Notes: a model not told the origin generated them from the letters alone. A stretch of 47,616 bases of DNA from Phocaeicola_A sp964514145 (GCA_964514145.1 CAZEPM010000004.1:1-47616), one strand, 5' to 3'; numbered from the stretch's first letter, positions 5,933-15,200 are shown. Numbers and translations are program-made.

Positions 5933-8188
5933 ATGAAAACAGTTGTTAATCTATTTCTTTTGCTGATGGCAGTGACTTTTGCAAGTCCTGTCATGGCAGA
6001 GAATATGAATGATGGAGAAAATTCTCGCCATTTTATGTATTCCATTAAGGGCGTGGTAATGGATGAGAATAAATCGCCGTTGCCGGGTGCTGCAATTCGT
6101 GTTGTCGGTACAACTGTAGCTGCCGGAACAAACTCTCAAGGCGAATATATCATCAGTTTTAACGATGATGACGAACGCAGGGTACGCATTTCGTATTTGG
6201 GCTACGAGCCACAAATTATTACGGTTAAGCCTTCGCGTACGCCGAACACCATGCATATCATGCTGGTACCAGCTACCAACCAGTTGCAGGATGTGGTAGT
6301 GACGGGTTCGTTTGTTGAGAAACCGTTGAAAGATGTGCCTGTAATGACACGTGTGATTACTTCTAAAGATATTCAGGCTCTGAACCCGCAAAGTTTCGAA
6401 TCTCTGTTGCAGTACGAATTGCCCGGTTTGCAGATCGGCTACAACAGCATGAGCGGTCTGCCTGAAATTACCTATCAGGGTATGGAAGGAGAATATGTTT
6501 TGTTCCTGATTGATGGTGAACGTGTGAGCGGTGAAGGTGCTGACCATAATGTGGACTTTACCCGTTTCAACGTTGACGAGATAGAACGTATCGAAGTTAT
6601 AGACGGTGCACAGTCGACTATCTATGGTTCGAATGCGCTGGGTGGTGTGATTAACGTCATTACTAAAAACGCCGACCGTCCGATCAATGCAAACATCAAT
6701 GCACGTTATGCCGGTACGAACGGACAGAAATATACCGGAAACTTGGGTATCAAAAGAGGAAATCTAAGCTCTTATACCAGTCTGACCTATCGTGTGAGGG
6801 ATTCTTATCAGATTCGTGATGAAAGCGGTTTGGCTACGGAGACAATCCGTGCAGACGGCACGCATACAATCTCATCGACCATGCCCGACACGCTGAATAT
6901 ATATGGCTATCATATCTGGGACTTCTCACAACGCTTCGGATATACGTTTAACGAAAAGCTGAGTGCAGAAGTGAAGGGTACTCTCTATCACAACAAGAAC
7001 GATATTCGCAGTGGACAAAACTACCAGAATATATTCTACGATTATTCTTTGCGCGGCAAAGTTGTGTATCTGCCTGCCGAACATCAGCAGATAACCGTGT
7101 CGTACATCTTCGACGACTACTTCAAAGATAAACGTTTCTTGACCTATGGTAATGAGCGTACGGACTATCATAACCGGACACAGACACCGCGTATTGATTA
7201 TACCGGAACCTTTGGCGCTCATACAATCAGTGCGGGATTTGAGGGTAACTTCGAGTATCTCAAGCACTATATGATGGCAGATTCCTCTTCGGTCAGCGTG
7301 AATACATACTCTGTTTACTTGCAGGAAGACTGGAAAATCAATGATGAACTGAACATCGTAGCCGGTGTGCGTGGAGACTATCACGAGAAATACCGTCTGC
7401 ATGTCACACCGAAAATCTCAGCGATGTGGCGCTTCTGTGAAAACCTGACGCTGCGTGCCGGATATGCACAAGGCTTCCGTTCTCCTTCGTTGAAGGAACT
7501 CTATCAAGAGTATGACATGGGAGGAATGGGCTGGTTCATTCTCTATGGAAATCCGGATTTGGAACCAGAGACCAGCAATCAGTATACACTCTCGATGGAG
7601 GCTACACGCGGACCGCTTTACTGGACTCTTGGAGTCAGCCACAACCGCTTCAAAAACCGTATCTCTTACACGTATGTGGGCGATGGAAGCACCGATATGA
7701 TTTATATCAATTCAGACAACTCTAAGACGACGAGTGTCTCTGCTATCTTGCGTTACCGTTTCAACTTCGGATTGCTTTTGACAGGTTCGTATGTTTATGT
7801 TGACGACTATTTGACTGTGGATGGATACAACACGTCACTGACACGTCCCCACAGCATTACTTTCAGTGCCATGTACACTCGCAAGTTTGGAAAAATAGGT
7901 ACGAACATAGCATTAAACGGTCAGTGGGCTTCTCACTTGGATACGTATGAACGTTCGACCGATAGCAGTGGCAATTACACATACGAACGGGTGGAGTATG
8001 AGTCTCGTACGATGTGTTCACTCAACGCCGGAGTCGTACTGCCCAGAGGTGTCTCTATCAATTTCGGAATTGATAACTTGTTCAACTATATAGATAAAGC
8101 CGGCAGTAGTGGTCTGCAATTGCCGCAAAAAGGTATTAGTTTCGTCGGTACAGTAAATCTCAATCTGGCCGATATGTTCAAATGGTGA
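5933..8188 (+). CDS. hmuR: TonB-dependent outer-membrane haem receptor HmuR
   Basis: HmuR imports haem across the outer membrane using TonB energy. The 751-residue protein has a Sec signal peptide (cleaved after VMA, about residue 23), a CarboxypepD_reg-like domain at about 36-115, a TonB-box-like DVVVTG segment, a plug domain to about 245 containing GSNALGGVINVITK, and a beta-barrel ending in aromatic W751. The FRAP/NPDL boxes of haem receptors appear as FRSP (515-518) and NPDL (540-543). The histidine that often lies between these boxes is absent and DMGGM (M529, M532) is there instead. It starts 2 bases after hmuY and is followed by hmuS. Confidence 0.93.
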   Translation: MKTVVNLFLLLMAVTFASPVMAENMNDGENSRHFMYSIKGVVMDENKSPLPGAAIRVVGTTVAAGTNSQGEYIISFNDDDERRVRISYLGYEPQIITVKPSRTPNTMHIMLVPATNQLQDVVVTGSFVEKPLKDVPVMTRVITSKDIQALNPQSFESLLQYELPGLQIGYNSMSGLPEITYQGMEGEYVLFLIDGERVSGEGADHNVDFTRFNVDEIERIEVIDGAQSTIYGSNALGGVINVITKNADRPINANINARYAGTNGQKYTGNLGIKRGNLSSYTSLTYRVRDSYQIRDESGLATETIRADGTHTISSTMPDTLNIYGYHIWDFSQRFGYTFNEKLSAEVKGTLYHNKNDIRSGQNYQNIFYDYSLRGKVVYLPAEHQQITVSYIFDDYFKDKRFLTYGNERTDYHNRTQTPRIDYTGTFGAHTISAGFEGNFEYLKHYMMADSSSVSVNTYSVYLQEDWKINDELNIVAGVRGDYHEKYRLHVTPKISAMWRFCENLTLRAGYAQGFRSPSLKELYQEYDMGGMGWFILYGNPDLEPETSNQYTLSMEATRGPLYWTLGVSHNRFKNRISYTYVGDGSTDMIYINSDNSKTTSVSAILRYRFNFGLLLTGSYVYVDDYLTVDGYNTSLTRPHSITFSAMYTRKFGKIGTNIALNGQWASHLDTYERSTDSSGNYTYERVEYESRTMCSLNAGVVLPRGVSINFGIDNLFNYIDKAGSSGLQLPQKGISFVGTVNLNLADMFKW

Positions 8189-8207
8189 TAACAATAATAA
8201 TTATACA

Positions 8208-11200
8208 ATGAAGAAAAAATATTTGTTAAGAGGAGGCGGCATAGCCGTCCTCCTTATAGCAATATTGGTGGGTTGGAACCTTTGGTTCTCTCCTACCAAT
8301 GTTGCGTTTGTCAACTATCAGGTTATCAGTCTGGGAGAAATCTCAAAGGCAAACGATAACTCCTTTATTAAAATTCATGAGCTGAGCGTAGACGATCTGG
8401 ACAAGGTCTCGAACTACGATATGGTCTTCATCAATGGAATGGGACTCCGCATCACCGAAGACCAACGGGCTATGATTCAGAAAGCGGCCGACAAAGGATT
8501 GCCTGTATTGAGTTCCGCAGTGACCAATCCGGCCAATAACATCATTTCCGTAGACTCCCTTCAGTTGGACTCCTTGATGCAGTATCTAGGCAATGGAGGC
8601 CGTCGCAACTACCGCAGTATGCTCAACTATGTCCGCAAAGACATCGACCGCAAAATCTATTCGGTTAAGAATCCCGAACCGGTCGTAAAGAGTTCGCGCG
8701 ATTTGTTTTATCACATTGATCCGAAGAACCCTGAAGAAGAAGAACTTGGATTCAACAGTGTGTCTGAGTATAACGAGTTTCTGAAGGCAAACGGGCTGTA
8801 TAAGGAAGATGCCCCGCGCATCATCATTACCGGACAGATGGGCGAACCGACCGGACTCATCCAACAGCTGGAAGAAAGCGGTGATATGGTTTATCCGATG
8901 CGTTCGCTAAGCACGGCGATGATACAAAACCAATTGATTGACTCCATCAATCCCTCAGCCCTCATCAACATGGCTCACGGACGGATGGGAGATTACATCG
9001 TAGACTATCTGACACAGCAGAACATTCCGCTTTTTGCGCCGCTGAACGTAAACCGTCTGGTTGAAGACTGGGAAGCCGACAAAATGGGTATGAGTGGTGG
9101 TTTCCTCTCACAAAGCGTAGTGACACCCGAAATCGACGGAGCCGTTCGCCCGTTTGCCGTTTTCGGACACTATATGGATGATGAAGGATTGCAACATGCT
9201 TACTCTATTCCGGAACGCACGGAAACTTTTGTGCAAACCATCAACAACTACATCAGCCTGCAGCGCAAGCCAAACAGCGAAAAGCGCGTAGCCATTTATT
9301 ACTACAAAGGCCCGGGACAAGGTGCTATGACGGCCGGAGGCATGGAAGTCGCTCCGTCGCTCTATAACCTGTTGGTACGGATGAAGAAAGAAGGCTATAA
9401 GGTAGACGGACTGCCCTCGTCGTGGAAAGAGCTGGAGAAGATTATCCAAGCGCAAGGTGCCGTGATGGGAACCTATGCCGAAGGCGCTTTCGACGAATTC
9501 ATGAAAACCGGCAATCCGGAATACGTCACGAAGGAGCAATACGAAAGCTGGGTACAGAAAGTGTTGCGCCCTGAGAAATATGCTGAAGTAGTCGCTTCCT
9601 TTGGTGAATTTCCCGGCGAATATATGTCGACCGAAGACGGACGGCTGGCCGTGGCGCGTGTGCAATTTGGCAATGTCGTGCTGTTACCCCAAAACATGGC
9701 AGGTAAAGGCGACAATGCATTCCAAGTGATACACGGCACCGACAGTGCCCCCTCGCACACCTTTATCGCTTCGTATCTGTGGACACAGTTCGGATTCAAA
9801 GCCGATGCACTCGTCCATTTCGGCACACATGGCGGTCTGGAGTTTACTCCGCGCAAACAAGTCGCCTTGTGTAGCAACGACTGGCCTGACAGGATGGTGG
9901 GTGCAATGCCTCATTTCTACATCTATTCCATCGGAAACGTAGGCGAAGGCGTGATTGCCAAACGCCGTTCATACGCCGGCTTGCAGTCTTATCTGACACC
10001 GCCCTTCTTGGAGAGCAGTGTACGGAGTATCTATCGAGACCTGACAGAGAAAATCAAAATCTATAACGATAAGGTGGCCAACTATTCCAACAATCCGGAA
10101 GGAAAGCTCGACGATTCGCCTGCCGCACAAAACGATTTGCGCAAGGCATCGCTGGCAGTCAAGGCTGCTGCGGTGAAGATGGGCATTCATCGCGATTTGG
10201 AATTAGACAGCGTGTTGACTGAACCTTATACCGAAGAAGAAATTTTGCGTATTGAGAATTTCGCCGAAGAACTGGCAACGGAAAAAATTACCGGACAGCT
10301 CTACACGATGGGTGTGCCCTATGAAAGCGCACGCATCACCAGCAGTGTGTATGCAATGGCAACCGACCCGATTGCCTACAGCTTGTTGGCGTTAGACAAA
10401 CTGCGCGGTCGTGCCGACGAGCGGGTTAGCGAACACAAATCGATTTTTACGCAACGTTACCTGAATCCTTCCCGTGATTTGGTGACCCGTCTGTTGGCGA
10501 ATCCGGCATTGGCTACAGACGAACTGATTTGCCGCACCGCCAACATCACGCAAGCCGAGCTCGACAAGGCACGCGAAATTGAAAAACAGCGCAACGCTCC
10601 TTCGGGCATGATGGCCATGATGATGGCTGCCGGAGGTGGAGGCAATGGTGGTAGCATGTCGACCTTGGCCATCACTCCGAATCAGGATCAGTCGAAAGCT
10701 CCGGCTCAAGACCGGCCAAAAGCATCGAACGAAGAAACAAAACCGGCTGAGGCTGAGGCTGAAAGCAAACCGGCCGGACATGGTCAGATGCCGCAGGCTA
10801 TGGTCAACATGATGAAAGAAATGGCCAAAGACATGACACCTGAAGAGATTGCTGAAGCAGCCGCTAAAATGGGTATGCCCGAAGCGGCCGTCAAACGGAT
10901 GAAGGAGAGGCTTCAATCGCAGACTGACGAACCCCGGTCAGCTGACCAACCGGCTCCGGCTAAAACGGCAACAAAGACTGAGCCGGAAGAACGTCCGACA
11001 GGCGGTGGTGGCATGGCTTCGATGATGCGACAGATGATGGGCGCAAAGAAGGAATATTCGAAAGAAGAAGTCAACTTTGCACTGGCCGTCATGGAAGTGG
11101 AGCGTACGATTAAGAACGTGGGCAATTACCGACGCGAGTTGCTGGAAAGTCCGGAAAAAGAATTGGCTTCAATGGTCAATGCCTTGAACGGAGGTTACAC

Positions 11201-12764
11201 CCAGCCTTCTCCGGGCGGCGATCCGATTGCCAACCCCAACACACTGCCCACTGGACGTAACTTGTATAGCATCAATGCAGAAGCCACACCGAGTGAGTCT
11301 GCATGGGAAAAGGGAATCCAATTGGCCAATAACACCATAGAGATGTATAAACGTCGGCACAACGACAGCATCCCGCGTAAGGTTAGCTACACGCTGTGGA
11401 GCGGTGAATTTATCGAGACTGAGGGCGCAACCATTGCACAGATTTTATACATGTTGGGCGTAGAGCCTATTCGCGACACGTTCGGACGCGTCACGGATTT
11501 ACGTCTGATTCCGTCTGGCGAGTTGGGACGTCCGCGTATCGATGTCGTCGTACAGACCAGTGGACAGTTGCGCGATATTGCCGCTTCGCGTTTGTTCCTG
11601 ATCAACCGTGCTGTCGAAATGGCTGCTGCTGCGAAAGACGATGTTTATGAGAATCAGGTGGCTGCCGGTGTGGTTGAGGCCGAACGTACCCTGATAGAAA
11701 AGGGCTTGACGCCGAAAGATGCCCGTGAAATCTCAACGTTCCGTGTGTTTGGTGCGGCCAATGGCGGCTACGGAACCGGCATTCAAGGCATGGTAATGAG
11801 TGGCGACCGTTGGGAGAGTGAGAGCGAAATAGCCGACACTTATCTGAACAACATGGGTGCTTACTATGGTAGCGAGAAAAATTGGGAAGCTTTCAGACAG
11901 TATGCTTTTGAGGCTGCACTGACCCGTACGGATGCTGTGATTCAGCCTCGCCAGAGCAATACGTGGGGAGCTCTCAGTCTAGACCATGTCTATGAGTTTA
12001 TGGGTGGACTGAACTTGGCCGTGCGTAATGTCACGGGTAAAGATCCTGATGCTTACTTGAGCGACTATCGCAATCGCAACAACGCACGCATGCAAGAGGT
12101 GAAAGAGGCCATTGGTGTAGAAAGTCGTACCACGATATTCAATCCTACTTATATCAAGGAAAAGATGAAAGGCGACGCTTCGTCGGCCGGAACCTTTGCC
12201 GAGATTGTGCAAAACACGTACGGATGGAACGTGATGAAACCCAATGCCATCGACAAAGAGATGTGGGACGAAATCTATGAAGTCTATGTGAAAGATAAAT
12301 ACAATTTGGGTGTACAGCAATATTTCGAAACGAAAAATCCGGGTGCACTCGAGGAGGTTACGGCCGTGATGATGGAAACCGCCCGCAAGGGGTACTGGGA
12401 TGCTACGCCGGAACAGCTGAAGACGATAGCCGGGTTGCATACCGATTTGGTGCGCAAGTATGGTGCATCGGGTAGCAGCTTCTCTGGCAACAACCGTAAA
12501 TTGCAGGATTTCATCGCGTCGAATGCAAGTCCGGAGCAAGCTACCGCATACCGGCAGAGAATAACCGAGATGCGTGAGGCGGCGGCTTCGGGTGAGACCG
12601 TCGGAAAGGGCATGACGCTAAAGAAGGACACCGTAGGATCCGTTGCACCGGCAGAAGAGAAAAACACACTGAGTGGTACGATCGTCGTTGCGGTTGTGTT
12701 GGTAATCTTCGTCGCGCTCTTGGTGATTTTGAAAAAGAAACGTTCGAAAACCCAGGATAAGTAA
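8208..12764 (+). CDS. hmuS: Membrane-anchored CobN/magnesium chelatase-like protein HmuS
   Basis: This 1518-residue protein belongs to the CobN/BchH family of large metallochelatase subunits. Family blocks include KGPGQGAMTAGG with EVAPSLYNLL (about residues 364-388) and HFGTHGGLEF starting at H537. HmuS of Bacteroides has been linked to anaerobic removal of iron from haem. Unlike cytoplasmic CobN it has a transmembrane helix at each end (about 8-27 and 1487-1508), both with lysine-rich flanks, which predicts a large periplasmic domain. Residues about 790-945 form an insertion rich in Met, Gly, Ala, Pro and Glu, with MMAMMMAAGGGG at one end and GGGGMASMMRQMMG at the other. No CobS/CobT ATPase genes are in the window. 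HmuT, HmuU and HmuV follow. Confidence 0.92.
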   Translation: MKKKYLLRGGGIAVLLIAILVGWNLWFSPTNVAFVNYQVISLGEISKANDNSFIKIHELSVDDLDKVSNYDMVFINGMGLRITEDQRAMIQKAADKGLPVLSSAVTNPANNIISVDSLQLDSLMQYLGNGGRRNYRSMLNYVRKDIDRKIYSVKNPEPVVKSSRDLFYHIDPKNPEEEELGFNSVSEYNEFLKANGLYKEDAPRIIITGQMGEPTGLIQQLEESGDMVYPMRSLSTAMIQNQLIDSINPSALINMAHGRMGDYIVDYLTQQNIPLFAPLNVNRLVEDWEADKMGMSGGFLSQSVVTPEIDGAVRPFAVFGHYMDDEGLQHAYSIPERTETFVQTINNYISLQRKPNSEKRVAIYYYKGPGQGAMTAGGMEVAPSLYNLLVRMKKEGYKVDGLPSSWKELEKIIQAQGAVMGTYAEGAFDEFMKTGNPEYVTKEQYESWVQKVLRPEKYAEVVASFGEFPGEYMSTEDGRLAVARVQFGNVVLLPQNMAGKGDNAFQVIHGTDSAPSHTFIASYLWTQFGFKADALVHFGTHGGLEFTPRKQVALCSNDWPDRMVGAMPHFYIYSIGNVGEGVIAKRRSYAGLQSYLTPPFLESSVRSIYRDLTEKIKIYNDKVANYSNNPEGKLDDSPAAQNDLRKASLAVKAAAVKMGIHRDLELDSVLTEPYTEEEILRIENFAEELATEKITGQLYTMGVPYESARITSSVYAMATDPIAYSLLALDKLRGRADERVSEHKSIFTQRYLNPSRDLVTRLLANPALATDELICRTANITQAELDKAREIEKQRNAPSGMMAMMMAAGGGGNGGSMSTLAITPNQDQSKAPAQDRPKASNEETKPAEAEAESKPAGHGQMPQAMVNMMKEMAKDMTPEEIAEAAAKMGMPEAAVKRMKERLQSQTDEPRSADQPAPAKTATKTEPEERPTGGGGMASMMRQMMGAKKEYSKEEVNFALAVMEVERTIKNVGNYRRELLESPEKELASMVNALNGGYTQPSPGGDPIANPNTLPTGRNLYSINAEATPSESAWEKGIQLANNTIEMYKRRHNDSIPRKVSYTLWSGEFIETEGATIAQILYMLGVEPIRDTFGRVTDLRLIPSGELGRPRIDVVVQTSGQLRDIAASRLFLINRAVEMAAAAKDDVYENQVAAGVVEAERTLIEKGLTPKDAREISTFRVFGAANGGYGTGIQGMVMSGDRWESESEIADTYLNNMGAYYGSEKNWEAFRQYAFEAALTRTDAVIQPRQSNTWGALSLDHVYEFMGGLNLAVRNVTGKDPDAYLSDYRNRNNARMQEVKEAIGVESRTTIFNPTYIKEKMKGDASSAGTFAEIVQNTYGWNVMKPNAIDKEMWDEIYEVYVKDKYNLGVQQYFETKNPGALEEVTAVMMETARKGYWDATPEQLKTIAGLHTDLVRKYGASGSSFSGNNRKLQDFIASNASPEQATAYRQRITEMREAAASGETVGKGMTLKKDTVGSVAPAEEKNTLSGTIVVAVVLVIFVALLVILKKKRSKTQDK

Positions 12765-12781
12765 TTTAAAGCAGCAAACAC

Positions 12782-13504
12782 ATGGAGCAGATTGTTCTTA
12801 TTCTGATGTTGTTTATTGTAATAAACTGCGCTTTTAAACTGAGCTTTTGGAAGTGGTGGCAGGCTGGTATCTACAGCCTGCTGGCTGCTGTCTTTACAGT
12901 GGCAATGTACCCCTATGCCATCCTCCAATCGAAAACGCAGATTGCCGACTATCTGCAAAACGTCGTGGCACTGCAAAACATGTCCATTGTCATCACACTG
13001 GAGTCTGCCGTTTGTTTCAGCTTTTGTGTGACATACCTCCGCGGGCTCTTCGGACGTAAAAATCCGTGGTGGGCAGTGACGCTTTGGTGGTATCCCAGTT
13101 TGCTGATGCTGCCGGTCTTATTCTATTGCCTGACCGAGTTGATCTTTACGTTTGTCGGTGTGCCGTTTGAGTTGGTTGCTTATGTGATGGCATCCGTCGT
13201 GTTGGTCGCGTTGCCCCTGTTGGCCAAATTGGTCAGATACCTGTTGCCCGAGGCCGACTTCCGATTAGAGGTTTACTTCCTCATCAGCCTGTTTATTTGT
13301 ATGTTGGGACTGCTCACTACGGTCAACGGAGAAACCGTCTATGCAGCTGTCGACGAGCCGATTAACTGGAATGCAGTCGCTCTGTCATTGGTGCTGTTTG
13401 TCGGACTCTTTTGTGTGGGATTCGTCTGGAATCGCATCAAATTCCCACTTATACAATATTGGCGTAATCGCAAAACGAATTTAAACAAGGAAAAAACTAA
13501 ATAA
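12782..13504 (+). CDS. hmuT: Polytopic inner-membrane protein HmuT
   Basis: The 240-residue protein is strongly hydrophobic, with about six to seven predicted transmembrane helices and a basic C-terminal tail (YWRNRKTNLNKEKTK). It has no ABC or enzyme motif. Position between hmuS and the ExbB-like hmuU matches the membrane protein of the hmuYRSTUV arrangement known from Porphyromonas. It may be the membrane dock for HmuS or a tetrapyrrole or iron path, but nothing in the sequence shows a transport mechanism. The gene starts 17 bases after hmuS. The name rests mainly on gene order. Confidence 0.78.
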   Translation: MEQIVLILMLFIVINCAFKLSFWKWWQAGIYSLLAAVFTVAMYPYAILQSKTQIADYLQNVVALQNMSIVITLESAVCFSFCVTYLRGLFGRKNPWWAVTLWWYPSLLMLPVLFYCLTELIFTFVGVPFELVAYVMASVVLVALPLLAKLVRYLLPEADFRLEVYFLISLFICMLGLLTTVNGETVYAAVDEPINWNAVALSLVLFVGLFCVGFVWNRIKFPLIQYWRNRKTNLNKEKTK

Positions 13505-13532
13505 TAATCAAAGACTGAAGAAAACAATAACT

Positions 13533-14129
13533 ATGGAACTTATTTCAAAAATGCTATTCTGGGTGGCCAACAGCCTCCTGATACCTGATGTGATTATTCT
13601 ACTTGTGCTGTTTGTACGCGCTCTGATTCTGATTGGCGGCACTTATAATATGTATATCGTAAAGCGGAAAAACGACAAGGCTTTCGACCGGTTGATAAAA
13701 GAAGGCCGTGTCGGAGAATTGCGGGCAAACCTTCCGTCCAAGGACAACTCGCTGTATGTGGCTTATCTGCGCGACCTGCTCAATCATCCGGCAAGCGCCG
13801 ATTATGCCGACTTCTTGCTTACGAAGTTCGAAAACGAAGCCGAGAAAGATGTTTCGCTTTCGAAGATGTTGGCTAAGATTGGCCCCGTGCTCGGATTGAT
13901 TGGAACCTTGATTTCCATGAGTCCTGCGCTGGTCGGACTTTCTACGGGCGATATCTCAGGAATGGCTTACAACATGCAGATAGTGTTTGCCACGACGGTT
14001 GTAGGTTTAGTTGTAAGTGCTGTTGGACTGGTATCCATGCAGTTCAAACAACGCTGGTATGCAAAAAATGTAAATAATCTCGACTATGTGTCGCGTGTAA
14101 TGATTGAAGAGGAGGAAAAACATGAGTAG
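13533..14129 (+). CDS. hmuU: MotA/TolQ/ExbB proton channel family protein HmuU
   Basis: The 198-residue protein has the three-helix plan of the MotA/TolQ/ExbB family: helix 1 at about 10-36, a cytoplasmic segment of about 75 residues, then helices at about 115-135 and 148-170. The GPVLGLIGTLISMSPAL and FATTVVGLVVSAVG blocks correspond to the pore helices of ExbB/TolQ. Such proteins form ion channels that drive a partner with one helix. The partner here is very probably the DUF2149 protein encoded next, whose start overlaps this gene by 8 bases. In this operon the pair could energise HmuS or HmuR. Confidence 0.9.
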   Translation: MELISKMLFWVANSLLIPDVIILLVLFVRALILIGGTYNMYIVKRKNDKAFDRLIKEGRVGELRANLPSKDNSLYVAYLRDLLNHPASADYADFLLTKFENEAEKDVSLSKMLAKIGPVLGLIGTLISMSPALVGLSTGDISGMAYNMQIVFATTVVGLVVSAVGLVSMQFKQRWYAKNVNNLDYVSRVMIEEEEKHE

Positions 14130-14472
14130 CCGTCGTAACCGCAGACGCACGAGTGTCTTCCTACGCGAAGGAGACACGGATCCGTTGAGCGTAGTAGTCA
14201 ATCTGTTCGACGTCGCTATGGTGTTTGCCGTTGCCTTGATGGTAGCCATGGTTATGAATATGAACATGACGGAAGTGTTTACCGACAAAGACTTTACCAT
14301 TGTGAAAAATCCAGGGAAAGAAAACATGGAGATTATCACAAAAGAAGGGAAAAAGATCAATCGCTACACTCCTTCGGAAACGCAAGGAGACAATAGCGGA
14401 AAGAAAGGTCGGAAAATCGGTATCGCTTATGAGCTGGAAAACGGAGAGATCATATATATCCCCGAAGAATAG
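14122..14472 (+). CDS. hmuV: DUF2149 family protein HmuV, putative ExbD-like partner
   Basis: I start this gene at ATG 14122, after a strong AGAGGAGGA ribosome-binding site inside hmuU, giving 116 residues. A TTG codon 18 bases upstream would add six residues but lacks support. The protein has a basic N-terminus (RRNRRRTS), the acidic DTDPLSVVVNLFD segment, one transmembrane helix (about 24-46) with an aspartate at its start, and a charged domain of about 70 residues. This is the general plan of ExbD/TolR, in which a membrane aspartate carries protons. It overlaps hmuU by 8 bases, so the two are translationally coupled. Confidence 0.88.
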   Translation: MSSRRNRRRTSVFLREGDTDPLSVVVNLFDVAMVFAVALMVAMVMNMNMTEVFTDKDFTIVKNPGKENMEIITKEGKKINRYTPSETQGDNSGKKGRKIGIAYELENGEIIYIPEE

Positions 14473-14504
14473 AAAAAACGTCTTCTGTTTCTCTTTATCG
14501 TTTC

Positions 14505-15107
14505 TTAAATTTCGTCCAACGGCTTTCGTGCATGGCTTTGTTGCTGTGCGCGGAAGCTGCTTGACGTTATGCCGGTCACGTTTTTAAACTGTGCGCTCAG
14601 GTGAGCCGTGCTCGAATAGTGCAGTTTGTCGGCTATTTCCGAGAGTGAGAGTTCGCCGTAGCTCAGCAGTTCCTTTACCCGTTCGATTTTTTGTGCGATG
14701 AAATACTTTTCGATAGTCGTTCCCTCACTTTCCGAAAACAGTTTGCTCAACACGCTGTATTCGTGGGGTAGCATGCGTGTAAGATAGTCGGACAGATTTT
14801 CGCGCAGTGCACCGTCGTCATGATATACGAGTCTGATAATTGCATTTTTGATTCGCTCAATCAGTTGAGTGCGCGGGTCGTCGAGCAGCGAAAACCCTAC
14901 AGCTTCCAGTCGTTGGCTGAGATCGGTTAGTTGGGTGGCTGTGGGTGTGACGGCCAGACAGACTGTCCCGAGCGATACGTTGACCGGAGACAGTCTCATG
15001 TCGTTAAGAATCCGGTCGACGACCATGATGCAACGATTGCACACCATGTTTTTGATATAGAGCATAGTAAAGCCGTTCTCAGAGGGATTGAGCGTGTGAG
15101 GTTTCAT
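14505..15107 (-). CDS. AraC-type regulator with HMA-like N-terminal domain
   Basis: The 200-residue protein joins two parts. Residues about 15-80 resemble a heavy-metal-associated ferredoxin-like domain, with KNMVCNRC carrying a CxxC pair and the VNVSLGTVCLAV and RLEAVGFSLL strands and helix expected of that fold. Residues about 110-190 form an AraC/XylS DNA-binding domain with SLSEIADKLHYSSTAHLSAQFKNVTG. Related proteins in Bacteroidota often begin at a residue equivalent to M15 (start 15065), so the first 14 residues are uncertain. The CxxC suggests a metal, haem or thiol redox signal, which is inference. It converges on hmuV and may regulate the haem or ABC transport genes. Confidence 0.85.
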   Translation of the reverse strand: MKPHTLNPSENGFTMLYIKNMVCNRCIMVVDRILNDMRLSPVNVSLGTVCLAVTPTATQLTDLSQRLEAVGFSLLDDPRTQLIERIKNAIIRLVYHDDGALRENLSDYLTRMLPHEYSVLSKLFSESEGTTIEKYFIAQKIERVKELLSYGELSLSEIADKLHYSSTAHLSAQFKNVTGITSSSFRAQQQSHARKPLDEI

Positions 15108-15140
15108 AAGTCAGCAATGGAGTATGTGGAAACTACGGCC

Positions 15141-15200
15141 AGACATGCCAATATCACGCCATCGCCATCGGCGTGTCCGGTCGTGGTTACTGGCATGTCT
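15141..15200. repeat. Nested inverted repeat between nitroreductase and AraC genes
   Basis: AGACATGCCA at 15141-15150 is a perfect 10-bp match to the complement of TGGCATGTCT at 15191-15200. Inside it CACGCC at 15155-15160 pairs with GGCGTG at 15170-15175. In the minus-strand transcript this is a two-part stem-loop just before the AraC-type gene start at 15107. There is no T-run after it, so it is more likely an operator or RNA leader than a terminator. Confidence 0.6.

Noticed and set aside
10392..10916. Minus-strand frame opposite the HmuS insertion
   Set aside because: Its His/Arg/Phe-rich translation is the shadow of the Met/Gly/Ala-rich segment; no start context or homology.
14473..14504. 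Terminator between hmuV and the AraC gene
   Set aside because: AAACG/CGTTT is only about 5-7 bp with a long loop, too weak to call.
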